Of a stretch of 64,000 bases of DNA, positions 47,021-59,366 are shown one piece after another. The notes under the pieces are model-generated. The model had not been told where the DNA came from and searched no databases. It worked only from the letters and a program-made list of their open reading frames with translations. How positions within the stretch are numbered: position 1 is the first letter of the stretch; the number at the start of each line of letters is the position of its first letter. Made by a program: the position numbers and the translations under genes. The DNA is from Papilionanthe hookeriana x Papilionanthe teres (taxonomy: Eukaryota > Streptophyta > Magnoliopsida > Asparagales > Orchidaceae). The stretch spans positions 119,531,738 to 119,595,737 of the forward strand of contig CM040423.1 of the NCBI GenBank assembly GCA_022702705.1, read 5' to 3'.

Positions 47021-49140
47021 TGTCGGCATATTTTTCAGGTTGTGTGTTTTATTTTGAAAAGGGGGTCCCCTAACAGAAATTGTCGGCAAATTTTAGAAAT
47101 TAAATTTGATTTAAATATATATATATATAATTTAGAAAGTAGCATTTGATTTTGAAAATAATTTTAAGTTTGAAAATTTTAAGATATGAAATCAAACCGA
47201 TCTCACATCCCGAATAGTTTATATAAACGAGCATCGCACCACAAACCGTATATCTATCCCGGAGAGTAGACACTACCGCTCGATGATGAAGCTCGATTAA
47301 ATAAACTAGAAGATTTGTGACATCCATTTGGTCTGCGAACCCATTTTATAAGCCGACAAATTCCCCTGCTTAATATGAAAGCATTAAACAGGGTTTATAT
47401 TACCTGGGTTCTTTAAATTCCCTATAAGGGCAAGCCCCTATAGTTAATTACATCTTAAATGACGGGAATCACTTAAGAAAACTCTCGATAATAATCAGTA
47501 ATTCTTCTCTCAAGAATCTCAAAGTTTAAGTTTTCAAAGGATTGAATTTTGGAATTTCAATAGGGAATGGATCAAATTTGGAACATTTTGTTTTGGGAAT
47601 TCAAAGGAAGAAGGGTAGGAGAAATCACAGATTTGAAGCGAACTTCGATAATTTCCCGACAATCCTATCGTTAGGCTTTGAATTTAGGAAAGTCCTAATG
47701 TTATCTAACATTTCAGTCTTGCCAATTTTAATTAATTAGGACTTATATTTGTATGACATGATCATACAAATAGCCTCAAAGATTTGAGGGTTTATGTCGT
47801 ATCGGACGACTACCTCGGAATCCTAAGACCGGTTAGGGCTTAATTTGCAATGCAAATGCCTAACAAAAGGTTGAGGATTTATGTTGGACTAGGCAAACTA
47901 CCTCAAAATCCTATGGCTTTGTTGTTTAATTCTGTGAATGGTTTTGCTGATGTAGATTTCAGTTTTGCTGACGACGATGACCGTGCTGCCCACCGTGCTC
48001 CGAGCTCCTTGTTGTTGCAGAGGTTTAGTTATAGAAGTCATAAATCAGGAGATGAGAGAAGTGTTTTAGTTTAGATAAATTCTTAATTTCCAAGTGTTTT
48101 TTATGTTTTATTTAAAACAAATCATAAAATTGATTATAACAACACCGGTTAAGATCCCACGGTTCCATCCTTCCAGCATCGTTATTTTTATCAGATTCAC
48201 TTAGTCCAGATGAATTTGCTAAACTCAACTAAATGAGTTCCACACTTTCATTTAGATCGTGGGAAATCCCGTTAGCAACACGCAGGTTACATCATCTGAG
48301 GTATTCCCGATCATCCAACAAGACGTTTTAATTTAGTTATAATTACAGTTTTGTGTTCTGTTTGTGATTAAATTTTGAGTTCTTTTATATTTTGAAATAT
48401 TGTGGCGGTGAATTTTATCTTGCAACGACTTTTAATTTAGTTTTGGTTTCAGTTTTAGGGACTATCCTAAAGGTGTGGGTTTTCATGCAACGATTGTTTA
48501 TCATGCAAGAAAAGTAAAGTGCATTTGCAATAAAGTAAATTGCAAGAAAGTAAATTGCAACAAAATAAAAGCGTACCTGGAGGGTCTTCCCGTCATCCCA
48601 AGCTGCACTTAAAACACAATTAGAATATTTTTAAGCAAGTTCCTAGGTAAAGCTAAGGGAAGGGTTATGGTTTTCTACCAAGTTCCTAATCCTATAGCTA
48701 GTCATCTCCTATGACGTCTAGGTTCTCGTGTTTTGGTTTGAGGACGATTTTCTTCATCAAAGAATAATTAAGTTTAGTTGTTCTTATAAACATCCCATCA
48801 TATTGAGGAAGTGCTTAAGAAGAGTCTTAAACATCTTTTCAATATTGCTAGAATTGTTTTTAAGTCCAAATGAATTTAATCATACAAATGAATTAATCGT
48901 CCGAGAATTCAAGTTTTGTTGTTATCTTGCTCAGTGAACTAGGACATTTGAATATCCTATAAGTGAAGTAACATTTCATTTAACATTCTGTTTAGGAGTT
49001 ATGACAACTAAAGCTTTCGAGGGTAAATTGGTGTTCAAATGGTTTGTGATTTAATTTAATTTCAATTATCGGGTTTAAATTTGGAATAGTGTTCAAGTTG
49101 CTTTATTTTGAATTTCTTTATGTCTTAGGTGATGTTATTA

Positions 49141-49706
49141 TTTTTTTAAATTCAATTTAATTTAACTTTAATTTAATTTAATTTGGTTTAGCTTCAATTT
49201 TAATTTAATTTATTTAATTTAAATTAGTTTTAATTTTAACTTGATTTTATTATTTAATTTAATTTAATTCAATTTAGTTTGATTTGATATGAATTAACTT
49301 AATTTAATTTAACTTGATTTAATTTAATTTGATTTTAATTTCCTTTAATTTAATTTAATTTGATTTCATTTAATTTAATTTAATTTGATTTTATTTAATT
49401 TAATATGTTTGATTTAATTTGATTTAATTTTAATTTAATTTAATTTAATTTAATTTTAATTTAATTTAATTTTAATTTTAATTTAATTTAATTTAATTTA
49501 ATTTAATATGTTTAATTTTATTTAATTAATTTAATTTAATTTTAATTTAATTTAATTTTAATTTAATTTAATTCAATTTTAATTTAATTTTTTCAATTTA
49601 ATTTAATTTAATTTATTTGATTTAATTTGATTTAAACTAATTTAATTTGTTTGATTTAATTTAATTTAATCTTTAATTTAATTTTATTTTTAATTTTAAT
49701 TTAATT
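49141..49706. repeat. (TTTAA)n array in LTR D, expanded
   Basis: About 565 bases, more than twice the length in A-C, with TTTGA and TTCAA variants. Confidence 0.85.
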
Positions 49707-51890
49707 GAAAATTTAAAAAGAGTTTAATAATTTGACTTTAATTTGATTTTAATGATTAGGTCCTTTAACATTTTAAAACTTAAATTTGAATTATCATTTT
49801 AATTGGGGATTGAATATTATTTAGATGATTAATTTAGGGACCCTTAGATTAAAGAACAAATCTCTTCCTAATAATATCCCTATTTAATAATTCTAACTTT
49901 ATTATTCTTCCAAATTTAATCAATTATTTAATTAAAGTTTATTTTAATTATCTTCAAATTGTTTAGTAGGTTTCTACCTTTTAATTATCTAAATTTCAAT
50001 CATCCAAATTAGATTAGGATCAAATATTTTACTTTTTAATTTTATTAAACCTAAAGTTTTAATTAAGGGTTAAAATTTTCATTACCATTTTGCCTCTTCA
50101 AGCTTAATAATTTCATAACTCACTAAATTGAGCTTAAATGAACTTGAAATTTTTTATGTGACTTCACTCATATGCCAATAAAGAATGAGAGGAGAAAATG
50201 TGATTTTTCTGTATTTAATTTGTTTATGTAATTATTTTTGGTGGAAAATAGAGATTTCCAAGGAAAATTTAATAATATGACCAATGGAAAGTTTCTGTCC
50301 TTAAGAAAATTATGGGACATTCCTAATGACCAGAGGACTACTTGGACCAATTTTGGTGATTTTTTGAATTATATTATTTTTATTATAATTATTTTGAGTT
50401 TTGGAGTGTTAATTAATTTAAAAATAAAATAAAGGTTGAAAAATGAATTTTATATTTTTCAAAAATCTCTTTGATATCAAAGAAATCAGAGAATCAATTT
50501 TTACAATTTTCTGATTTTTCTTTGATTTATTAGAATTATTTTAGTGGAAATGCTAAAAAATACATTTTTTTAATTTTAAAATTACCTTAGGGCTTTAAAA
50601 TTTAATATCTCATCATAGAAACTTAAGAAAAATATTGGGTTTGTTCCTAAGTGATTAAAATTCAAAATGTGACATTTTTGGTGAATTTTAATATTTTTGT
50701 AATTTTTATTATTTTTTAATTATTAAAATATTAAAATAATAAAAAAAATCAACTTTTTTAGAAAATTGAAATTTTAATTTTCTTAAATTCCCCTAATATC
50801 ATATAGACTCCAAAACTAATTTGGTGAATTTTTGAAAAGTATTTTGAAAGTTATGAATTTTTAAAGTTCAAATTGACTAAATGGCTTAATCAACCCATTT
50901 AATAGGGCTAACCAAGTCCAATTGACTTCAAATTTTTATGGTGGGTTCCTCTGATCCTAAAGGTTAGTGGAGAATTGATTTCAAGTCAATTTGATGTATG
51001 ATTAGCTCTAATTAATTAGGGATCTATTTTGGGTGTTTAAGCCAATTAGGATTATTTTAAATGAATTAATTCAAAATCTATTTTTCCTAGGGTGCCCTAG
51101 TCATAAGAAACATGACCAAATTTTCCTAGAATTTATTTCACAACATGCTAATTATTGGATTTAAAATACTCAAAACAGTAACATGAATTTGAAAAATCAA
51201 TAACTTCTCATAGGGATGGCCTCAGACTTTGGAAAATTCAGGGAATGTTCCCAAATTTAGAGGCTTCAAAAGCCCTATGGTCTCATGACATGGTGAATTT
51301 CCTACATGCATGGAGAATTAAAACAATGCAGAGGGTAAATAAATCATTAAAAATAAAATACTTGATGAAATTAAATGATTTCTTTTCCACATTATTCTCC
51401 TCTGTTCACTGAGCAAGAGGGTATTTTTATTTTATTTTTCTGATTTTTCTACACAAAGTTATGGATTTTTGGAGTTTAGGGAATTAAATAAATAGAAAAA
51501 TACCCTAATTTTCTATTTATCTACGCGGCGCCGCGTCAACCTCGGCAGCTCCGAAACGCCGCGAGGCGCTCTCTGATTCGACGCCGCCATCCGACTCAGC
51601 GCTCCAGGGGCCCGCTATATCATTCCGTCTCCTCATCCGGCGCGATCCTGGCCGTCCGTCTGCGCGTGTATTAAATGAACGGCATCCGTTCATAGTCCCC
51701 AAGCCTCCTAGCCCGAGAACCGTCCACACTAAATCCCTAATATCTCACTCAATACTTAACGGATTTTGGTGTTCTTGTGCTCTATGGATTCGTCTTGAAG
51801 AGACAAACACATCTATATGGTGATCATGCATTGAAATTAAAACATTTGAAATGGAGAATCTCCGTAGCTCGGGATGAAGAATTAGCTCAT

Positions 51891-52321
51891 ACCTTTGCTC
51901 GCAGAAGTGCGGCTTCAATCCGAGGGTTATGTCACCTTCGATTGGATTCCAGCAAGCTCCGGATGAAGTCTCCCGGTCCGTGAATTGCTCTACCTATGAA
52001 AATGACCACAGCAGATCACAAATCTTGGAGGCCGGAACAACTCGGGTGGCTCGGAGATGGGGCTTTCGATGGGAAACTTCTTCTCTTGGTCCAGTGAAGG
52101 TGTAGGACCGATCAATTTGAAGATTGGCTCACCGTGGCAAAGTGTCCTAGTTTTGGGTGAAATTTCGGCTGAGAAATCGGATTCGTTGGTGGGGATTAGG
52201 GCAAATCGACACTCTGGGATCAACTTCTCTAAGTATGGAGTAGGGTTTGGAACAATTTTAGCAGAGTTTCGGCAAGGTTTGTGCAACTCTCCTCAATGGC
52301 CGCGAGGGGTCAGTTTAAATA
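51891..52321 (-). promoter_or_regulatory. Candidate core promoter, exon 1 and splice donor of LTR D
   Basis: TATTTAAA at 52321-52314 and donor AAAG|GTATGAG with GT at 51892-51891. The downstream hairpin is weaker than in A-C. Confidence 0.4.
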
Positions 52322-54129
52322 GAGGTGGCTGGAGAGCCTCACGAGGATGGCCAAGGGTTGGGATCAGCTGCCTCGGCATGGGAGGAACAGCCATGGTGGC
52401 CATCGGGCATGGGGCAGCTCAACGAAGGTGGAATTCCAAAGTTTGGCTCCTCCCGAGGTCTCGGCCATGGTGTTTTCTCGGCGACCCGGTGGCCGGCCAG
52501 CCGAGCACCGGTCACCATCTTGTTCGAGTGGGTCGTGGCTGGGTTTAGTGTAGCAATTGGCAAATGCCATGTGTAAAAGGCTTGGATTAGAATGGTATGA
52601 GAGAAGGCTCATTTTGGCTTAAATTGGTCAACCCATCCCTTTGGGCTAGGTGCACCACCCAAGGCTTGGTTTAGGCTGAAGAAAAAGTAGTTTGGCTCAG
52701 CATAATCAGTAGGGTCAAGTCACCATCCAAGCTCAATTAGGCATAAGCATGGTTAAGGGGAATCATGGGAGTGGTTAATCACCTTTAGGAATTAAGGAAA
52801 GAGTCTCCTCCTTTTGCCCAAAATGGCATGGTGACATGTAAAGAGGCTCTCATGGCTTCCATGTGGCTCATGCATGGCTTCATGGCTCATCTTTGGCTTG
52901 GGAAAAGTTAAGTCAATTTCATGGAAATGGATTTAAGAAAATTTTGGTATTTTGATGGGAATTTGTATGGGGCTTAATTTGGAATGGCTTCATGATGAGT
53001 TTTGAAACTTAGGGATTGATTTAATTGAAAATATGGTGTAGAGCAATTGTCATATGGGTTTTGGATTGATTTTGGCCCTTTGGATTTTGGTGGAGATGGG
53101 CTTTAGGAAGGTTTCATGTAAGTGGGCTTTTAAGTTTAAGAATAAATTTATGGATGGGAATTTTGTAGAAGTTTGGGCCAAATAATTTTTGGGTTTGTTT
53201 TAGGGATATGTCATGAGTGATTTGAAGCAAGTTGGGAGTGATTTGGGCTCGAATTGGTCGAATTTGGGCTTCTTGGTGAATGGGACAATATAGGTCAAAT
53301 TGGATTAACTTGGGCCAATGTTTGGCTAGGGTTGAAATTGATGTAAAATAAATGTTGTGAAATGTTTATGGGAGTGTTTCAAAGAGGTTTTGGCTTTGGT
53401 TGGGTTTTGATTTTGGGGTTTGGGCTTATTTGGGTTAGGTTTGGGTTTAGGTCAAAATTGGGCTTTTTGGTTTTGGGTTGAATTTGAGGGGGGTTTGGGT
53501 CTAAATTTTGGGCAAATCATGTTAAGGTTTTGTTTGTGGGAATGTTAAGGAAGGTTTTGAAAAGATTTGGGGTTAATTGGAGTTGAATTGGGTTAGTTTG
53601 GGTCATGGGTCCAAATTGGGCTTTAAGGCCAAAAGTGAAATTGGATCCAAATGTCAATTAAATTGAACTTGGATTTGGTCCAGATTGGTGTTGGGAATAT
53701 TGAGTTGAAGATTAGAATTGAATTGTACCAAAATTTGGGTCAATTGGGTAGGTTTGGTTTGACATTGGGTTCACTTTGGGTTAAAATGGGTCAAATTGGG
53801 GGTTTTGACAAAAGTAGGGTAAATTGACAAAATTGGCCTATGGTGTAGTTGAACAAAATGAAATTGGGAATAGTTGGTATTTTTTGGAATTTTCTGGGAA
53901 TTTTTTGAATTTCTTGGATTTTTGGATCAAGAGGGGTATTTTGGGTATTTGGAGGGTATTGGGAGGTATTTTTGGAATTTTTGGTATTTTTTGCTATGAG
54001 TGATCAATTTGAGTAATGTGAAAATGTTTGGGATTGGTTTTGAGGAATTTTGGGTGATTTGGGAGTTTTGAAAAATTTGGGTGATTTCAGGGGTTTTGGG
54101 TAGGCTAGGCGGGTGTAGGGTCCCGGGGG

Positions 54130-54262
54130 TCAAAAATTGAAAATTTGAAAAATTGAAAATTTGAAAATTTGAAAATTTGAAAATTTGAAAATTTGAAATA
54201 TTGAAAATTTGAAAAATTGAAAATTTGAAAAATTGAAAATTTGAAAAATTGAAAATTTGGAA
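54130..54262. repeat. Tandem GAAAATTT(G) microsatellite private to LTR D
   Basis: About 15 units of 'gaaaatttg' or 'gaaaaattg', 8-9 bases each. The seed is the single 'aattgaaattttgaaaa' of A-C; E has only a couple of decayed units (63780-63800). Confidence 0.85.
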
Positions 54263-54776
54263 AATATAAGTGGAATTAAATAATTTTGGTTAAGCCATGA
54301 AGCCATATCAAGCCCACATGAGCCATGAAGGGACTCATTTTAGGCATCCACTATGTTGTTCCTAACCCTCTTAGCCAAGGGCTTAGGGGTTAAGGACCAT
54401 CCATGTGAATCACCTACATGAGTCGGAGGACAAGTTGGTATGGGTGTGGTTTTAGGATGTGTGTGAAAGTGTAGTGTATAAGTGTAGTGTTCGTGTAAGT
54501 CGACCCTTCACCAGACCAGGCCACCCAGGGTAGTCCTAAGGCCAAAGAGTCCTATAGGAACTCATTCTTTAAACTTCCACATTTGGTTTCAACCCTCAAG
54601 GTGATTAGGGGTCTATAGTCAAGTTTGTGGAGTTTTCAGGGAGTTAAGAAGTGGTTTGAAATTCTAGGTGGTGGGTCCCAATTCTAATCCTCTAAGATAG
54701 TCAAAGGAAAAGCCTAAGGCTAGATCCTAAGTATTAAAAAGAAGAAGAGATGACCTCATCAAAAATGAGGTCAACA

Positions 54777-54781
54777 CCGGC
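54777..54781. repeat. Target-site duplication, right copy
   Basis: CCGGC directly after LTR D; pairs with 47016-47020. Confidence 0.88.
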
Positions 54782-56536
54782 ATTGCAGCAACTAGCACGA
54801 AAATGTGTGACATGCTGTCGGGGGTTTCCCGTTCCATCAAAAGTCTTAAACAGAGGTGGTATGAAGCCTTTCGGGTATTGGACTGCATCAAACTTTTCGG
54901 GGTAAGGCTTACCCTTCTGAATAGATGCTCCACTCTTGGATTGTGCTAGGGCTTCTCGCACCTACTATTCTACCATGTTTTTAATGTCCTTTTCGGGAAT
55001 CATGCTATGTGCAGAATCCTTCTTTGGTGGCTCGTCTTCGTTGACGGATGTGATCTCTTTTCCTCCATCTGCAATATGGATGACCTTTGGGGGTGTTTTT
55101 TTTCTGAGGTTGTACCTGACTCTGGAGAGTGGTTAAAGCAGCAGCCATCTCTTCCATCCTCCTTGCCATTTGGAAAATTATGTCATCTCTTTCCCGAAGC
55201 TGTGCTCTCATCACTTTCGGTTCATCTCTTTCCACAGCTGCCGGAGCACCCTGCGAGGCTGACGATGCTCGTGTTTCAACCATGTTGATCTCGGCATACT
55301 CCTCATCCATGAACTCCGATGAATCAACTTCCTTTTCCAACTTTTCTCCTCTTTCTTTTGCCAACCGTCGGATATCCGTCCTTAGCATTCCTATAGCATC
55401 CTTGAGGGGTCTCTTCCAGACGGTATCGCGGTTGTCGTGTGATGGTTGCTGAACTTCTGTTTCGGAAGTTTCTTTAGTTGCAATAGCACTTTCTTCTGAT
55501 TCAGGCTCTTTAACGAGGCTTTTCTTCTCAATTTGTTGCTTGGTCTCGTCTCGGTAATAATAGGTTGCCACACCATCCTTCTTGCAGCAGAAGGCCTAGG
55601 ACCAGATGGTTTGTCGGCTATATGCTGATAGGTGGTGTCCTCCCTAATATGATGACCCGATACAACCACAGGTGAACTAGCTCTCATTTTCTTCCCTGGT
55701 TTCTCTATGGCAGTGATAGGCTCTACTTGTGGTCTGAGGTGGGATCTAGCTGACACTCGTCCCATTCTTCTTAGGATTTCTGACACGGGGCATCATTCTT
55801 TCTTTGCCAATTTTTCTATCACGGCTTGTAGCTGAGCAAATGGCGTAGTCTTAAACCTTATTCTTTTGTAGTTAATATAGTATGCAGGTCGGGGTAGTGT
55901 AGCTGCAATCCTTCGGACGTCTTCTTCATCCGATGCAGCAGAGAAGGGGTGAAACATATTCCCTTCCAACAGAGGTATATACTCAGGCAGTTCTTCTCTT
56001 TCTTCAGGAATTTCTTCTAGAAAAGCAACTTCGGCAGCTTTGGCTTTCTTGATCTTGGCGATCTTTCTGCTTCTATTTCTCCTTTGAGTCCGAGTTAGGG
56101 GTGCAACTCTTGAACTGGACCCAATCTCGAAAACAAATGGTATTGTAGCAAAATCTGTACACTCCATGGTGACAGGCTCATCACAGTCTTGGATTTCCTT
56201 CCCCTTCCATTTGGCAGAAGCTAGGGTAAGTGCAGAGATGACTAGACCGGTGGGGGTAGAGACAATAGTCCTCCTATGAATAACAGTAATTCTTTCAGCT
56301 GGAACCCTTTGCACGGGAGGGAATTCTTGAGTCGACTTCAAGTTGAACTTAATTACGGGCTCTTCAGTTTCTGGCACTTTGTCCATCAGTGCAAAGAGAG
56401 TGATGTCAGCGAACTTGATATCTGTGTTGTCGAATCCTTGTCCAAAACGGATGATCCCATTGTTAGGCAGCTCATCCTTGTAAACAGTGAAGTCTATTCC
56501 GTTGGTGAAGGAGAAAATTAACTTTGGTGCAGTCAT
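54777..56536 (-). pseudogene. gag: Tat-like gag copy 4, N-terminal half
   Basis: Starts at ATG 56536 (MTAPKLIFSFTNGIDF) and is open for 247 codons to 55793, the longest gag ORF in the window: ALMDKVPETEEPVIKFNLK, basic TQRRNRSRKIAKIKKAKA, LPEYIPLLEG. It goes on to SEILRRMGRV (55786-), a coiled-coil-like charged part KDAIGMLRTDIRRLAKERGE, and REALAQSKSGASIQ with YPEKFDAVQYPKGF (54961-54840), then GNPRQHVTHF at the LTR D insertion. It gives the best view of the gag N-terminus. The right copy of the CCGGC duplication is 54777-54781. Confidence 0.83.
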
Positions 56537-56826
56537 TTTCTACAGGGTAGATTCTAAGTATTAGTCCCGAATTATGCTTCCTTCTGTCACAAAACTTAGG
56601 ACGAAAAGGAGTCCGAACACATTTTTGTTTATCTTTGTGTATTTATGCTTTTTAAGAGAATTCATTTATTAGAAAGGTGTTTATTAGAGGATTTGTTTAT
56701 TAGGAACAAAATGATTAAAGGTATAGAAAAGGTAAAGGACCTGATTCAAAATTGGAAAGGAAGAGAAAGTCTCATAAGACTCCTCAATCCAAAGGACTGC
56801 TCTTAAGCTAACACCTATTGGGGGTC
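56537..56826 (-). other. Partial 5' leader of gag copy 4, PBS lost
   Basis: Matches the gag-proximal part of the leader at 37950-38250 up to 'cacctattgggggtc', then jumps straight to LTR E. About 230 bases including the PBS are deleted. A splice-acceptor-like TGTAG|AAAATG precedes the gag ATG. Confidence 0.7.
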
Positions 56827-58940
56827 TGTACGACTTATTTTTAGGTTGTGTGTTTTTATTTTGAAAAGGGGGTCGCCTAATAGAAGTTGTCGGTGAATTT
56901 TTAATTTAGTCTAAATAAATAATTTTGAAAAGTAGTATTTGATTTTGAAAATAATTTTAAATTTGAAGGTTTTAAGATATAAGATTAAACCGATCTCACA
57001 TCCCAAATAGTTTATATAAACGAGCACCGCACCACGAACCGTGTATCTATCCCTAAGGATGTATGACACCGCTCGATGGTGGGGCTTGATTAAATAAACT
57101 AGAAGATTCGTGACATCCGTTTGGTCCGCGAACCAATTTTATAAGCCGACAAATTCCCCGCTTAATATGAAAGCATTAAACGAGGTTTATATTACTCGGG
57201 TTCTTTAAAATTCCATATAAGGGCAAGCCCCTATAGTTAATTACATCTTAAGTGACAGGAATCACCTAAGAAAACTCTCGATAATAATCAATAATTCTGC
57301 TCTCAAGAATTTCAAAGTTTAAGTTTTCAAAGGATTGAATTTTGGAATTTCAAAAGGGAATGGATCAAGTTTGGAACATTTTTGTTTTAGGAATTCAAAG
57401 GACGAAAGGTAGGAGAAATCACAGATTCGAAGTGAACTTCGGTAATTTCCCGACTATCCTATTGTTTGGCTTGGATTTAGGAAAGTCCTAATGTTTATTT
57501 AGTATTTCAATCTTGCCATTTTTAATTAATTAGGGCTTATATTTATATGACAGAATCATACAAATAGCCTCGAAGATGTGAGGGTTTATGTCGTATCGGA
57601 CGACTACCTCGGAATCCTAAGACCGGTTAGGACTTAATTTACAAGGTAAATGCCTAACGAAGAGTTGAGGATTTATGTTGCACTAGGCAAACTACCTCGA
57701 AGTCCTATGGCTTTGTTATTTAATTCTAGGAAAGTTTTGCTGAAGTAGATTCAGGTTTTGCTGATGACGATGGCCGTGCTGCCCACCATGCTCCGAGCTC
57801 CTTGTTATTGTAGAGTTTTAGTTTTAGAAGTCATAAATCAGGGGATGAGAAAAGTGTTTTGGTTTAGTGAAAATCTTAATTTCCAAGTGTTTTCAATACT
57901 TTAATTAAAACAAATCTTAAAGTTGATTATAACGACACCGGTTAAGATCCCACTTGCTCCATCCTTCCGGCATCATTATTTTTATCGGATTCACTTAGTC
58001 CGTATGAATTTTCTAAACTCAACTGAATGAGTTCCACACTTTCATTTAGACCGTGGGAAATCCCGTTAGCAACACGTAGGTTACATCATCCGAGGTATTC
58101 CCGATCATCCAACAGGACGTTTTAATTTAATTATAACTGTAGTTTTGTGTTTTGTTTGTGATTAAATTTTGAGTTCTTTTATATTTTGAAATGTTGTGGC
58201 GGTGAATTTTATCTTGCAATGACTTTTAACTTAGTTTTGGTTTCAGTTTTAGGGACTATCCTAAAGGTGTGGGTTTTCATGCAATAGTTGTTTATCATGC
58301 AAGAAAAGTAAGTGCGACGCGATTAATGAAATTGCAATAATGTAAATTGCAAGAAAGTAAATTGCAATAAAATAAAAGTGTACCTGGAGGGTCTTCCCGT
58401 CATCCCAAGATGCACTTAAAACACAATTAGAATATTTAAGCAAGTTCCTAGGTAAAGCTAAGGTAAGGGTTATGGTTTTCTACCAAATTCCTAATCCTAT
58501 AGCTAGTCATTTCCTATGACGTCTAGGTTCCTTGTGTTTTGGTTTGAAGACAATTTTCTTCATCAAAGAATAATTAAGTTCAATTGTTCTTATGAACATC
58601 CTATCATATCGAGGAAGTGCCTAAGACAAATCTTAAACATCTTTTCAATATTTCTAGGATTGTTTTAAGTCCAAATGAATTTAATTACACAAATGAATTA
58701 ATCGTCCAAGGTTTAGTAAAGTTTTGTTATTATCTTACTCAGTGAACTAGGATATTTGAATGTCCTATAAGTGAAGTAACATTTCATTTAATATCATGTT
58801 TAGGAGTTATGATAACTAAAGCTTTCGAGGGTAAATTGGTATTCAAATGATTTGTGATTTAGTTTAATTTCAATTAATTTGGAATAGTGTTCAAGTTATT
58901 TTAGATTTATTTTGAATTCTTTGTCTTTGGTGATGTTATA

Positions 58941-59366
58941 TTTAATTCAACTTAATTTAATTTAATTTAATTTAATTGAGTTTTTTAATTTATTTAATTC
59001 AATTTAATTCAATTTAGTTTGATTTGATGTTAAATTAAATTAATTTGATTTGATTTAATTTTAATTTAATTTAATTTAATTTCCTTTAATTTAATTTAAT
59101 TTAATTTTAATTCATTTAATTTAATTTTTAATTTGGTTTAACTTAATTTAATTTGGTTTTATTTATTTAATTTAATTTAATTTAATTCATTTAATTTAAT
59201 TTAATTTGTTTATTTAATTTAATTTGTTTATTTAATTTAATTTAATTTAATTTAATTTAATTCAACTTTTAATTTTAATTTAATTTAATTTAATTTAATT
59301 TAATCTAATTTAATTTACTTAATTTAATTTAATTTTTAATTTAATTTTATTTTTTAATTTTAATTG
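58941..59366. repeat. (TTTAA)n array in LTR E
   Basis: About 425 bases, expanded like D but with a different variant order. Confidence 0.85.

Larger units (their letters stand above)
47021..54776 (-). repeat. Solo giant LTR copy D, subfamily II
   Basis: 7756 bp with intact ends (TGTTGACCTC at 54776, TGCCGACA at 47021), inserted inside gag and flanked by CCGGC on both sides; no internal sequence attached. Shares variants with E against A-C. Landmarks: TATA 52314-52321, donor GT 51891-51892, GC island about 51523-51680, AT array 49141-49706 (the longest), G/T-rich tract about 53140-54130, and a private tandem array 54130-54262. The 16757-type hairpin is present with two stem mismatches. Confidence 0.9.
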
